In this document: one piece after another, positions 41,768-50,647 of the stretch
How the letters are laid out: the number at the start of each line of letters is the position of its first letter
How positions within the stretch are numbered: the stretch's first letter is position 1
DNA from: CALABS01 sp050260775
GTDB taxonomy: Bacteria > Pseudomonadota > Alphaproteobacteria > Rhodospirillales > Magnetospirillaceae
Assembly: GCA_050260775.1 (NCBI GenBank)
Contig: JBLNCP010000036.1
Location: forward strand, 1 to 64,000
Length of the DNA stretch: 64,000 nt
Reading direction: 5' to 3'
Program-made: the position numbers and the translations under genes
Notes under the pieces: generated by a model
The model's database searches: none
Seen by the model: only the letters and a program-made list of their open reading frames with translations
What the model was told of the DNA's origin: nothing

Positions 41768-43483
41768 ATGACCACCGAATCCGTGTCCCTGGCTTTGTGC
41801 GGCAGTGGCGGTTCCGGCGTGATGACGGCGGCCAACATGCTGGTCGACGCCGCTTCCGCCGCCGGCTTCTACGCCCTGTTCGGCCGCTCGTCCGGCCCGC
41901 AGATCCGCGGCGGCGAGGCCGCCGCCTTCGTCCGCCTGTCGGCCCTGCCCTTGGCCTCGGTCGACGATCTCACCGACATCCTGATCGCCATCGATTGGCA
42001 GAACGCCGAACGCTTCGCCGCCGAGCTGGCTCTCGGACCCTCCAGCCTGATCGTGGCCGATCCCGCCGCGGGCGAGATCCCGCCGGCGCTGGCCCGTTCC
42101 GGCGCCCAAGTCGTCAACCTGCCCATGAGGCAGGTCGCCAAGACCATCCCCGACGGCCGCGCCAACATGGTGGCGCTCGGCGCCGCCTGCGCCCTGATCG
42201 GCCTGCCGGTGGGCGCGGCGGTGGAGGTGCTGGGCAAGAGCCTCAAGCGCAAGCATGCCGACGCCTTCGAGGCCTCCGCCGAGGGCGTGCGCCTGGGCGC
42301 CGAGGCGGCCGCCGGACTCGCACGGACCAAGCGCCTGGGCACCGCCCATGGCGATCCCGCCGGGCGCTGGGCCATCACCGGCAACCAGGCGGCCGGCCTG
42401 GGCGCCATCCTGGGCGGGGTGCGCTTCTGTGCCGCCTACCCCATCACCCCCGCCACCGAGGCGCTGGAGTGGCTGTCGGGCGCCCTGCCCAAGGTGGGTG
42501 GCGTCTTCGTCCAGGCCGAGGACGAGCTGGCCTCCATTAACATGTGCATCGGCGCCAGCTTCGGCGGCACGCCCTCGCTGACCGCGACCTCCGGCCCCGG
42601 CCTGTCGCTGATGATCGAGGGGCTGGGGCTTGCGGTGGCGTCCGAGACCCCGCTGGTGGTGGTCGATGTCCAGCGCGCCGGACCGTCGACCGGCATCCCC
42701 ACGAAGTCCGAGCAGGCGGATCTCGACATCGCGCTGCACGGCCTGCACGGCGACGCGCCGCATCTGGTGGTGGCACCGCAATCGGTGGCCGATTGCCTGT
42801 TCACCACCCAATGGGCCGTCACCCTGGCTGAGGCGCTGCAGACCCCCTGCATCGTCCTGTCCGACCAGTCGCTGGGCCAGACCCGCGCGGTGATCGACGC
42901 CCCGCCCCTGCCCGATACCCCTGCGCGGCGGCTGGTGGCCGACAGCCCCGAGGACTACCGCCGCTACGAATTAACCGACAGCGGTGTCTCCCCCATGGCC
43001 CTGCCCGGCACCGCCGGCGGCCAGTACACCGCCGACGGCCTGGAACACGGACCGTCCGGCACGCCGTCCAGCCAGGCCGCCGACCATCTGGCGCAGTTGG
43101 ACAAGCGCCGCGACAAGCTGCTGCGCCACGATTACGGCGAGACCTGGGCCACCGTCGAGGGCGAGGGTCGGGTCGCGGTTCTCACCTGGGGCTCGACCAC
43201 GGGCGCGGCCCGCGAGGCCATCGCCCGCGCCCGCCGCCGCGGCATGGCGGTCCGCTTGGTCAGCCTGCGCCTGCTGTCGCCGCTGAACGCCCAGGGCGTG
43301 GCCAAGGCGCTGGAGGGGGCAGAGACGGTGCTGGTGGTCGAGCAGAGCCACGGCCGGCAGTTCCTGCGCCATCTGCGCGCCGAGATGGACCTGCCGGGCA
43401 CGGTCGAGAGCCTCGCCCGCCCCGGCCCGCTGCCCATCCGCCCGGGCGAGATCCTCGACCGCCTGCTGATGCTGGGGAGGTGA
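41768..43483 (+). CDS. korA: 2-oxoacid:ferredoxin oxidoreductase, fused gamma-alpha subunit
   Basis: A 571-residue fusion. The N-terminal gamma domain has LCGSGGSGVMTAANMLVDAA and RSSGPQIRGGEAAAF. The alpha domain has CAAYPITPATEALEWLSG and TATSGPGLSLMIEGLGLA. This fused layout is typical of KorA, which makes 2-oxoglutarate from succinyl-CoA or the reverse. Substrate assignment to 2-oxoglutarate is by family. AGAGGAGGTCCG precedes the ATG. It is followed directly by the beta subunit gene. Confidence 0.92.
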   Translation: MTTESVSLALCGSGGSGVMTAANMLVDAASAAGFYALFGRSSGPQIRGGEAAAFVRLSALPLASVDDLTDILIAIDWQNAERFAAELALGPSSLIVADPAAGEIPPALARSGAQVVNLPMRQVAKTIPDGRANMVALGAACALIGLPVGAAVEVLGKSLKRKHADAFEASAEGVRLGAEAAAGLARTKRLGTAHGDPAGRWAITGNQAAGLGAILGGVRFCAAYPITPATEALEWLSGALPKVGGVFVQAEDELASINMCIGASFGGTPSLTATSGPGLSLMIEGLGLAVASETPLVVVDVQRAGPSTGIPTKSEQADLDIALHGLHGDAPHLVVAPQSVADCLFTTQWAVTLAEALQTPCIVLSDQSLGQTRAVIDAPPLPDTPARRLVADSPEDYRRYELTDSGVSPMALPGTAGGQYTADGLEHGPSGTPSSQAADHLAQLDKRRDKLLRHDYGETWATVEGEGRVAVLTWGSTTGAAREAIARARRRGMAVRLVSLRLLSPLNAQGVAKALEGAETVLVVEQSHGRQFLRHLRAEMDLPGTVESLARPGPLPIRPGEILDRLLMLGR

Positions 43484-43485
43484 CC

Positions 43486-44304
43486 ATGACCGGCTGCTCC
43501 GCGATGGATTTCAGGTCAGAGGTCAAACCGGTGTGGTGCCCGGGCTGCGGCGATTACGGCGTGCTGGCCGCCTTCGGCAAGGCCTTCGCCGATCTCGGGC
43601 TCGAGCCGCACGAGGTGGCGGTGGTGTCGGGCATCGGCTGCTCGTCGCGCATCCCCGCCTACACCGCCTGCTACGGGCTGCATGGCATCCACGGCCGCGC
43701 CCTGCCGACCGCCACCGGCCTCAAGCTGGCGCGGCCCGACCTCACCGTGGTCGCCACCGGCGGCGACGGCGACGGCTTCTCCATCGGCGGCAATCACTTC
43801 CTGCACGCCTGCCGGCGCAACGTGGACATGACGTACGTGGTGATGGACAACCGCGTCTACGGCATGACCAAGGGCCAGCCGTCGCCCACCACAGAAGCCG
43901 ACTGGGACCACTCGGCCATGGCCCCCGAGGGGACCGGCATCGCCCCCTTCAACCCGCTGGCCGTCGCCTTGTCGGCCGGGGCCAACTTCATCGCCCGCGC
44001 CTTCTCGGGCGACCCCAACCGGACCGCGGCGCTGATCGCCGAAGCCATCGCCCACCCCGGCTTCTCGCTGGTGGTGGTGATGAGCCCGTGCGTGACCTTC
44101 CGCGAGGAACAGCGCGAGTGGAAGCTGACGGCCCGCCCCACGCCCCTGCCCGCCACCGACGACCCCGCCGAGGCCGCCCGCCGGCTGATGACCGACGACG
44201 GCATGTCCATGGGGGTGGTGTTCAAGGGGACGCGGCCGCCCTACGCGCCCGAGCGGACGGTCTCGGTCGCGCCCGAGGAACTGGCGGCGCCGTTCCGGCT
44301 GTAG
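43486..44304 (+). CDS. korB: 2-oxoacid:ferredoxin oxidoreductase beta subunit
   Basis: A 272-residue thiamine-diphosphate subunit: KPVWCPGCGDYGVLAAFGKA at the start, then GIGCSSRIPAY, the cofactor motif GDGDGFSIGGNHFLHA and VVMDNRVYGMTKGQ. Cluster-binding Cys are present in WCPGCG and SPCVTF. The ATG at 43486 has GGGGAGGTG upstream and lies 2 bases after the korA stop. With KorA and the nearby ferredoxin it can run the 2-oxoglutarate step either oxidatively or reductively. Confidence 0.94.
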   Translation: MTGCSAMDFRSEVKPVWCPGCGDYGVLAAFGKAFADLGLEPHEVAVVSGIGCSSRIPAYTACYGLHGIHGRALPTATGLKLARPDLTVVATGGDGDGFSIGGNHFLHACRRNVDMTYVVMDNRVYGMTKGQPSPTTEADWDHSAMAPEGTGIAPFNPLAVALSAGANFIARAFSGDPNRTAALIAEAIAHPGFSLVVVMSPCVTFREEQREWKLTARPTPLPATDDPAEAARRLMTDDGMSMGVVFKGTRPPYAPERTVSVAPEELAAPFRL

Positions 44305-44320
44305 ACCTGACCACTTTCTT

Positions 44321-44383
44321 CCGTCATCGCCGGGCATGCCCGGCGATCCACGTGGATGCCCGCGTCAAGCGCGGGCATGACGG
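44321..44383. repeat. Palindromic intergenic repeat
   Basis: Begins CCGTCATCGCCGGGCATGCC and ends CGCGGGCATGACGG. It contains two nested hairpins (CGCCGGGCATGCCCGGCG and GCCCGCG...CGCGGGC) and sits between the convergent korB and glycosyltransferase genes, where it may also act as a terminator. Confidence 0.75.
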
Positions 44384-44404
44384 CGAGGGAAAGGCCGTAA
44401 GACG

Positions 44405-45400
44405 TCAGCCCTTGGGCGGCTCGACGAAGCCGATGGCGTTGCGCACGACGTAGAGCGGGCGCTGCTTGACCTCGGAGAACACGCGGCCGAGGTACTCGCC
44501 GATGACGCCGAGGCTGATGAGCTGGATGCCGCCGAAGAACAGCACCGCCACCATCAGCGAGGCGTAGCCGGGCACGTCGATGCCGAGCACCAGGGTCTTG
44601 GCGATGATGACCAGGCCGTAGAACAGGCCGAAGAAGGCGGCCAGCATGCCGACGAAGGTCCACACCTTGAGCGGCACCGCCGTGAAGGAGGTGATGCCGT
44701 CGATGGCAAGGCGCCACAACCGCAGCAGGTTGAACTTGGTCTCGCCGGCGGCGCGCGGCGCCACGTCGTAGGGCATGGTGACCTGCTTGAACCCGACCCA
44801 GGCGTACAGCCCCTTCATGAAGCGGGTGTGCTCGGGCATGGCGTTGAGCACGTCGACCACCTTGCGGTCGAGCAGACGGAAGTCGCCGGCGCCCGGCGGC
44901 AGCCGGATCTCGGAGATGCGCTCGAACAGCCAGTAGAAGGACTGGGCGAACAGGCGCTTGATGGCGCTTTCGTTCTCGCGGTCGCGGCGCACGGCGATGA
45001 CCATCTCATAGCCGTCGCGCCACTTGGCCAGCATGTCCTTGATCATCTCGGGCGGGTGCTGGAGGTCGGCGTCGATCATCACCACCGCCTCGCCGCTGGT
45101 GTGCTGCAGCCCGGCCGTCAGCGCCAGTTCCTTGCCGAAGTTGCGCGACAGCTCGACGATCTTTATCCTCGCGTCGCGGCGGTTATGCTCGACCACGCGG
45201 GCCACGGTGTCGTCGCGGCTGCCGTCGTCGACGCAGACGATCTCGTACGGCACGCCGATGTCCTTGAGCACGACCTCGAGCCGCTCGAACAGCCGGTCGA
45301 CGTTGCCCGATTCGTTGAACATCGGGATGACCAGCGACAGCACCGGACGGGTCAGGGCGGAGGCACGCTCGGCGACAGCCTCTTGCACGATCACGGACAT
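44405..45400 (-). CDS. Family 2 glycosyltransferase, polyprenyl-phosphate type
   Basis: A 331-residue membrane glycosyltransferase of the DPM1/GtrB/ArnC type that loads a sugar onto a polyprenyl phosphate carrier. The catalytic domain has LVIPMFNESGNVDRLFERLE, VDDGSRDDT, and the DxD-like IDADLQHPPE. Two C-terminal membrane spans (about 235-260 and 270-295) follow. It is divergent from a YdjC-type deacetylase gene across 126 bases. The sugar is not predictable. Confidence 0.9.
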   Translation of the reverse strand: MSVIVQEAVAERASALTRPVLSLVIPMFNESGNVDRLFERLEVVLKDIGVPYEIVCVDDGSRDDTVARVVEHNRRDARIKIVELSRNFGKELALTAGLQHTSGEAVVMIDADLQHPPEMIKDMLAKWRDGYEMVIAVRRDRENESAIKRLFAQSFYWLFERISEIRLPPGAGDFRLLDRKVVDVLNAMPEHTRFMKGLYAWVGFKQVTMPYDVAPRAAGETKFNLLRLWRLAIDGITSFTAVPLKVWTFVGMLAAFFGLFYGLVIIAKTLVLGIDVPGYASLMVAVLFFGGIQLISLGVIGEYLGRVFSEVKQRPLYVVRNAIGFVEPPKG

Positions 45401-45526
45401 GAAACGAGCCTTTTCCGAAAACCCGGCACCCCCTTTTGCGCCGGGGACAAACATCGGCCAGAGTGTGAAGAAATCCCCGCGGCCGGTCAACGCCGGCCCA
45501 CCCACGATATCGGTTGAACCAGCCCC

Positions 45527-46378
45527 ATGACTGCGACACCCACCCGCTCCGCGATCACCCTGTGCGCCGACGATTACGGACTGGCGCCCGGCGTCGGTAC
45601 CGCCATTCGCGACCTGATCGCCCGCGGGAGGCTGCAGGCCACCGGATGCATGACGGGAAGCCCGTTCTGGCCCGCCGAGGCGCAGTTGCTGAAGCCGCAG
45701 GACGGCCAGGCGGACATCGGCGTCCACCTGACCCTGACCGACCAGGTGCCCACCGGCCCGATGCCGGACCTCGCCCCGGGCGGACGGCTGCCGCCGCTGC
45801 CGGAGCTGCTCAAGCGCGCCCTCGCCCGCCGCCTGGACAAGGCCGAGATCGCCGCCGAGCTGGAGCGGCAGGTTGACAATTTCGAGCGTGAGTTCGGCCG
45901 CGCCCCCGACTTCCTCGACGGCCACCACCACATCCACCAGTTGCCGATCGTCAACGAGGTGGTGATCGAGCTGTGGCGTCGCCGCATGGGCGGCAAGGGC
46001 TGGATCCGCCTGTGCTTCGAGGCGCCAACCGCCATCCTGAAGCGGGGCGTCTCGACGGGCCGTGCCCTCATCATCTCCGAACTGGGCCGCGGCTTCGGCC
46101 GCCGGCTGCGTCGGGAAGGCGTGCCCCACAACACCTCGTTCCGCGGCGTCTACGACTTCTCCGGCAAGGTCCCGTTCGACCGCCTGTTCCGCGCCTTCAC
46201 CGACCGTCCGCACGGGCGCACCCTGATGATGGTGCATCCCGGCATCGTCGACGAACCGCTGCGGGCCGCCGACACGCTCACCGGCCAGCGCGAGGTCGAG
46301 TACCGGTTCCTGGCGTCCGACGCCTGCGCCGCCTCGCTGGCCGAGCGCGGATTGACCTTCGCCCGCCTGTTCGCATGA
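45527..46378 (+). CDS. YdjC/ChbG/HpnK-family deacetylase
   Basis: A 283-residue carbohydrate deacetylase-like protein. Metal and catalytic motifs are ITLCADDYGLAPGV (Asp pair), DIGVHLTLTDQ and FLDGHHHIHQLP, and the C-terminal MMVHPGIVDE. Relatives remove acetyl groups from N-acetylated sugars or are linked to hopanoid genes (HpnK). With a divergent lipid-carrier glycosyltransferase, removal of an acetyl from a carrier-linked or lipid-linked sugar is a reasonable inference. It is followed by an MFS gene 10 bases later. Confidence 0.85.
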   Translation: MTATPTRSAITLCADDYGLAPGVGTAIRDLIARGRLQATGCMTGSPFWPAEAQLLKPQDGQADIGVHLTLTDQVPTGPMPDLAPGGRLPPLPELLKRALARRLDKAEIAAELERQVDNFEREFGRAPDFLDGHHHIHQLPIVNEVVIELWRRRMGGKGWIRLCFEAPTAILKRGVSTGRALIISELGRGFGRRLRREGVPHNTSFRGVYDFSGKVPFDRLFRAFTDRPHGRTLMMVHPGIVDEPLRAADTLTGQREVEYRFLASDACAASLAERGLTFARLFA

Positions 46379-46388
46379 GCGTCACCGC

Positions 46389-47546
46389 ATGAGTGCCGGG
46401 GGCGCGGCCTTCCGGCTGTCGGTCTATTACGCGGCCCTGTTCGCCGCCGTCGGCGTGCACCTGCCGTTCTGGCCGGTGTGGCTGGCCGCCAAGGGCCTCA
46501 CCCCCGCCGAGATGGGCTGGCTGGCCGCCGCCACCTACCTGGCCAAGGTCACCGTCAATCCGGTGGTCGGCCACGTCGTCGACCGGCGCGGCGACCGCCG
46601 CCTGCCCATGCTGGCCTTGGCCGGCGGCGCCACCCTGTGCTTCCTGCTGTTCGCCGTCACCGACGGCTTCTGGCCCATCCTGGGGGTGACCATGCTCGCC
46701 CTCGGCCTGTGGGGCGGGGTCATGCCCATCGGCGACAGCTTGGCGATGATGGCCGTCGCCCGCTTCCGCCTGGATTACGGCCGCATTCGCCTGTGGGGGT
46801 CGCTGTCCTTCATCGTCGCCGCCACCCTGGTCGGGCGCCTGCTGGTGGATGCCCCGCCGTCCGTCCTGATGGGGCTGGTGGCCGGCGGCCTCGGCGTCAT
46901 GGCGCTGGCCTGCGTCGGACTGCCCGACCTGCGCATCGACAGCCGCAAGGGCACTCCTCCGGCGCCGCTGCGGCCGCTGCTGTCCAGCCGCCCCTACCTG
47001 CTGTTCGTCGCCGCCGCCGCCCTCAACCAGGCCGCCCACACCGTCTACTACGCCTTTGCCACCCTGCACTGGAAGGCGGCCGGGGTGGCCGACGACACCA
47101 TCGGCCTGTTGTGGTCCGAGGGCGTGCTGGCCGAGATCGTGCTGTTCGCCTTCTCCGGCGCGGCAGTGCGCCGGCTGGGACCGGGCGGCCTGCTGGTGAC
47201 GGCCGGCCTGGGAGGGGTGCTGCGCTGGCTGGTGCTAGGGTCCTCGACCGCGCTGCCGCTGCTGGTCGGGGCGCAATTGCTGCATGCCGCCACCTTCGGC
47301 TGCGCCCATCTGGGCGCCATGCACTTCCTGCAGCGAGCCATTCCCACCGGCCTGTCGGCGCGCGCCCAGACCCTCTACGCCACCGTCGCCACCGGCATCG
47401 TGCCCGGGCTGATGAGCCCGTTCACCGGCTGGCTGTTCCAGGGCCTGGGCGGCTCGGCCTTCCTGGTGATGGCCGGCTTTTCGCTGGCGGCCACCGGCCT
47501 GGCGTGGGCCGTGATGCGGCGCTGGGACGGCGCCAAGATCCTCTAG
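46389..47546 (+). CDS. MFS transporter, HcaT/nucleoside-transporter-like
   Basis: A 385-residue, 12-span permease. It starts with the short N-terminus FRLSVYYAALFAAVGVHLPF, shows the motif NPVVGHVVDRRGDRR after span 2 and GRIRLWGSLSFIVAATLVG in span 5. This pattern is typical of the HcaT/MFS_1-like subgroup. The substrate is unknown. It is translationally close to the deacetylase (10 bases) and probably in the same operon. Its TAG stop shares a CTAG palindrome with the chrA stop on the other strand. Confidence 0.85.
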   Translation: MSAGGAAFRLSVYYAALFAAVGVHLPFWPVWLAAKGLTPAEMGWLAAATYLAKVTVNPVVGHVVDRRGDRRLPMLALAGGATLCFLLFAVTDGFWPILGVTMLALGLWGGVMPIGDSLAMMAVARFRLDYGRIRLWGSLSFIVAATLVGRLLVDAPPSVLMGLVAGGLGVMALACVGLPDLRIDSRKGTPPAPLRPLLSSRPYLLFVAAAALNQAAHTVYYAFATLHWKAAGVADDTIGLLWSEGVLAEIVLFAFSGAAVRRLGPGGLLVTAGLGGVLRWLVLGSSTALPLLVGAQLLHAATFGCAHLGAMHFLQRAIPTGLSARAQTLYATVATGIVPGLMSPFTGWLFQGLGGSAFLVMAGFSLAATGLAWAVMRRWDGAKIL

Positions 47547-48853
47547 CGCAGCATCACCCACGCGGCTCCCAGCACCGCGGAGGCCGCCAGGGTGGCGATC
47601 ATGCCGAGATGGAAGCGCAGCATGGCGATCATGGCCGCGACGGCGAGGACCACCGAGGCCGGCTCGATGGAACTCCACTCCGGCAACGGCAGGTTCAGCG
47701 GCCCCGGCCCCACCCGCGCGAAGACCACGTGGAGACCGAACCACACCGCGAGATTCATCACCACGCCGACCACGGCGGCAGTGATCGCCCGCAGCGCCCC
47801 GGCCAGGGCGCGGTTGCCGCGGATGGTTTCCAGGTAGGGCGCGCCGATGAAGATCCACAGGAAGCTGGGCATGAAGGTCACCCACACGGTCAGCACCGCG
47901 CCGACGATGCCGCCGGCCCAGGGTCCCAGCGCCCCCGGCTGGCGGAACCCGGCGAGAAAACCGACGAACTGGTTGACCAGGATGAGGGGGCCGGGGGTGG
48001 TCTCGGCGAGGCCCAATCCGTCCATCATCTCGCCCGGAGACAGCCAGCCATAGACGCCGACCGCCTGCTGCGCCACGTAGGCCAGCACCGCGTAGGCGCC
48101 GCCGAAGGTCACCACCGCCATCTTGCTGAAGAACAGGCCAATCCCCGCGAAGGCGCCGGAAACCTCGATCGCGACCACTACCGGGGCGAACCACAGCGTC
48201 AGCAGGACGGCGGCGGTCACGGCCAACGACGCCAGGTCCGGCCGCTCCTTCGCCAGGATCGCCCGATCGACCACCCCCTCGCCGCCCTTGCTGTCGGCTG
48301 CCGCCGGCATCGCCAGCCCGATCAGGCCGGCGGCCAGCACGATGAGGGGAAACGGCACGCCGAACACGAAGATGCCGACGAAGGCGCCGACCGCCAGCGC
48401 CACCAGGGCGCGCGATTTCAGCGCCCGCCGGCCGATGCGCAGCACCGCTTCCACCACCACCGCCAGCACGGCCGGCTTGAGGCCGACCAGCAGTGCCGCG
48501 ACGATGCCGACGTCATGGAAGCCGGCATAGAGGCCGGCCAGCCCCATCATCACCAGGAAGCCGGGCAGCACGAACAGGGTGCCGGCGATGAGGCCGCCCG
48601 GCACCCGGTGGAGCGCCCAGCCGACATAGGTGGCGAGCTGCTGCGCCTCGGGACCGGGCAGGAGCATGCAGTAGTTGAGGGCGTGCAGGAAACGCTCCTC
48701 GCCGATCCACTTGCGCTCGTCGACGAGGATGCGGTGCATGGTGGCGATCTGCCCGGCCGGCCCGCCGAAGGACAGCAGGCCGATCTTCAAGAAGACGCGG
48801 AAGGTCTCGGCGAAGGACGGAGGGCCAGCGGAAACCGATTGTTCTGCATCCAC
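47543..48853 (-). CDS. chrA: Chromate transporter family protein
   Basis: About 436 residues with two homologous CHR halves. The N-terminal half has GLLSFGGPAGQIATMHRILV and PGPEAQQLATYVGW; the C-terminal half has MAVVTFGGAYAVLAYVAQQA. Around 10-12 membrane segments. ChrA exports chromate, often taken up by sulfate systems; many homologues have not been tested. The GTG at 48853 gives the family's usual N-terminus; the frame is open to 48958. No chrB regulator is adjacent. Confidence 0.88.
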   Translation of the reverse strand: MDAEQSVSAGPPSFAETFRVFLKIGLLSFGGPAGQIATMHRILVDERKWIGEERFLHALNYCMLLPGPEAQQLATYVGWALHRVPGGLIAGTLFVLPGFLVMMGLAGLYAGFHDVGIVAALLVGLKPAVLAVVVEAVLRIGRRALKSRALVALAVGAFVGIFVFGVPFPLIVLAAGLIGLAMPAAADSKGGEGVVDRAILAKERPDLASLAVTAAVLLTLWFAPVVVAIEVSGAFAGIGLFFSKMAVVTFGGAYAVLAYVAQQAVGVYGWLSPGEMMDGLGLAETTPGPLILVNQFVGFLAGFRQPGALGPWAGGIVGAVLTVWVTFMPSFLWIFIGAPYLETIRGNRALAGALRAITAAVVGVVMNLAVWFGLHVVFARVGPGPLNLPLPEWSSIEPASVVLAVAAMIAMLRFHLGMIATLAASAVLGAAWVMLR

Positions 48854-48979
48854 GGCGCGGCATTCCTCATGCGAGAGGTTGAACCGCAGCGCTTGGGCGT
48901 CGGCCGCCTGGCCGGGCGTCTGCGTGCCCGGGTTCTCCGGAACTACTTTGGCCCGCACCCGCCTTGCGTCAATGCCGCC

Positions 48980-50377
48980 CTAGACGGTCAGGCCCGGCGA
49001 GGTCGGGGGTTCGGCCAGCAGGCCGGCGAGAACGGCAAGGCCACGTTCCAGTTCCTCGCGGTCGACGGGGGCGGTGATCGACACGCGGACGCCGTCCCGG
49101 CTGGGCCGACCAATCGCGAAGGATTCGGTCGGAGCCACCGCCACGCCGCGCCGGCCGGCCTCGGCGACGAAGGCCGAGCTGCGCCACGGCAGGGCCAGGG
49201 GCAGCCACACATTGAAGGATGCCGAGGACGGCCGCACCGCCTCGCCCAGATGCTGGACGGCGAGCGCGATGCGCGCCGCCGATTCGGCCCGCTGGCGCTC
49301 GGCCTGGGCAAAGGCCGCGCCGGACTCGATCAGCATGGCCGCAACCTCGAGCAGCGGGGTGGCGAGCGTCAGCGTCGTCGCCCCCACGGCGGCCTCGGCC
49401 CGGCCCTTCAGCTCAGGCGGCAGGGCCAGGAAGCCGACCCGCAGGCCGGGCGACACGCTCTTGGCCAGGGCCGAGACATAGAGGGTGTTGTCGGGGGCGA
49501 AGGAATGGATGGCCGGCGGCGCCTCGGGGTGGAGGAAACGGTGGATGCCGTCCTCGATGACATAGGCATGGTGGCGCCGCGCCGCCTCGGCGATGGCGCG
49601 CCGGCGCTCGGCCGACAGGGTGACGTTGAGGGGATTGTGGACGGTGGCGATGGTGTAGAGCACGCGGCCGCGATGCTCGGCGAAGGCCCGCTCGACCTCC
49701 TCGGGGATCAGGCCGCCCTCGTCGGTGGGCAACGGCACCAACTGGCGCCCGAGCAGGCTGGCCGCCGACTTGATCCCAGGATAGGTGAAGTCCTCGACCA
49801 GCACGGTGTCGCCGGGATGGGTGGTGGCGGCCAGCGCCGCGATCAGGCATTGCTGGCTTCCGACGCCGATGACGATGCGGTCGGGATGGGCGTCCACCTC
49901 CTCCCACGCCAGCCACTTGGCGGCGGCGATGCGATGGCGGGTGAAGGCCGGTTCCAGATTGTAGGCGAGCAGCGACGGCAGGTCGGGCCGCCGCGCCAGC
50001 GCTTCCAGGGCCGGACCGATGATGGAGGCCCCCTGGTCCCAGGTGGGACGGTTGAGCGCCATGTTGATGGCACCGCTGCGCGCCGCCACATCGGCGCCGA
50101 GATACTGGGAGATGGCGGGTTCCTGGTCCTTCGCGGGATCGCGCACGAAGGTGCCGCGTCCCACCTCGCCGGACACCAGCCCTTGGCGTTCGGCCTCGGC
50201 ATAGGCGCGCGCCACCGTGCCCACCGTCACCTTCAGGCGCCAGGCAAGATCGCGGTGGGTCGGCAGCCGGGTGCCCGGAATCAACCGGCCGGCGGCCATG
50301 TCGGCGGCCAGGGCGTCGACGATGGCCCGGTAGCGCGGGCCGGAGCGGGCGGAGAGGTCGGGAAGCCAGTTTGACAT
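48980..50377 (-). CDS. MocR-type GntR/aminotransferase transcription factor
   Basis: A 465-residue fusion of an N-terminal GntR winged helix (YRAIVDALAADMAAGRLIPG, then LPTHRDLAWRLKVTVGTVAR) and a fold-type I aminotransferase-like domain. The PLP Lys is in YVSALAKSVSPGLRVGF. MocR proteins sense amino acids or vitamers through PLP and bind direct repeats. It is divergent from a DUF1127 gene. Several GTCAAT sites start 4 bases upstream of its ATG, pointing to autoregulation. Fusion and length are normal for the family. Confidence 0.93.
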   Translation of the reverse strand: MSNWLPDLSARSGPRYRAIVDALAADMAAGRLIPGTRLPTHRDLAWRLKVTVGTVARAYAEAERQGLVSGEVGRGTFVRDPAKDQEPAISQYLGADVAARSGAINMALNRPTWDQGASIIGPALEALARRPDLPSLLAYNLEPAFTRHRIAAAKWLAWEEVDAHPDRIVIGVGSQQCLIAALAATTHPGDTVLVEDFTYPGIKSAASLLGRQLVPLPTDEGGLIPEEVERAFAEHRGRVLYTIATVHNPLNVTLSAERRRAIAEAARRHHAYVIEDGIHRFLHPEAPPAIHSFAPDNTLYVSALAKSVSPGLRVGFLALPPELKGRAEAAVGATTLTLATPLLEVAAMLIESGAAFAQAERQRAESAARIALAVQHLGEAVRPSSASFNVWLPLALPWRSSAFVAEAGRRGVAVAPTESFAIGRPSRDGVRVSITAPVDREELERGLAVLAGLLAEPPTSPGLTV

Positions 50378-50380
50378 GGT

Positions 50381-50427
50381 GTCAATGTTGGCATTGACTC
50401 CATTCCCGCGTCAATGAATGAGTCAAT
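50381..50427. promoter_or_regulatory. GTCAAT operator cluster between mocR and the DUF1127 gene
   Basis: GTCAATG (50381-50387) forms a perfect inverted repeat with CATTGAC (50392-50398). Further direct copies lie at 50410-50416 (GTCAATG) and 50422-50427 (GTCAAT), 12 bases apart. MocR factors bind such direct and inverted repeats, so this is a likely operator for the divergent pair. Confidence 0.6.
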
Positions 50428-50452
50428 TCCGGTGCCTTGAGAGGATTGCACC

Positions 50453-50644
50453 ATGGAATTGGCAAATTGCACCCATTCAATTTCGGCAACCGCCATCCGC
50501 CTGGCCGACTCTCTGCTGGGATGGATCGAGCGCTCGCGCGAACGCGGCCAACTGGCCGCGCTGGACGACCGCGCCCTGGCCGATCTCGGCATCGGCCGCG
50601 GCGAGGCCGAGCAGGAAGTGCGCAAGGGGTTCTGGCAGAAGTGA
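50453..50644 (+). CDS. DUF1127 small protein
   Basis: A 63-residue protein with the DUF1127 core: WIERSRERGQLAALDDRALA, then DLGIGRGEAEQEV. Members are short Arg-rich helical proteins of alphaproteobacteria, some linked to RNA or phosphate metabolism; the role here is unknown. AGAGGATTGCACC precedes the ATG. It is divergent from the MocR gene with operator-like repeats between, so it is a probable MocR target. It ends 3 bases before the convergent udgX-like stop. Confidence 0.85.
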   Translation: MELANCTHSISATAIRLADSLLGWIERSRERGQLAALDDRALADLGIGRGEAEQEVRKGFWQK

Positions 50645-50647
50645 GCC

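Noticed and set aside
41768..44304. Pyruvate:ferredoxin oxidoreductase
   Set aside because: The fused gamma-alpha plus separate beta layout fits KorAB; single-chain PFOR is much longer.
46478..50374. A 1298-codon plus-strand frame across the MFS, chrA and mocR genes
   Set aside because: It is out of frame with one real gene and antisense to two; the composition is Gly/Arg/His-rich as expected of a shadow frame.
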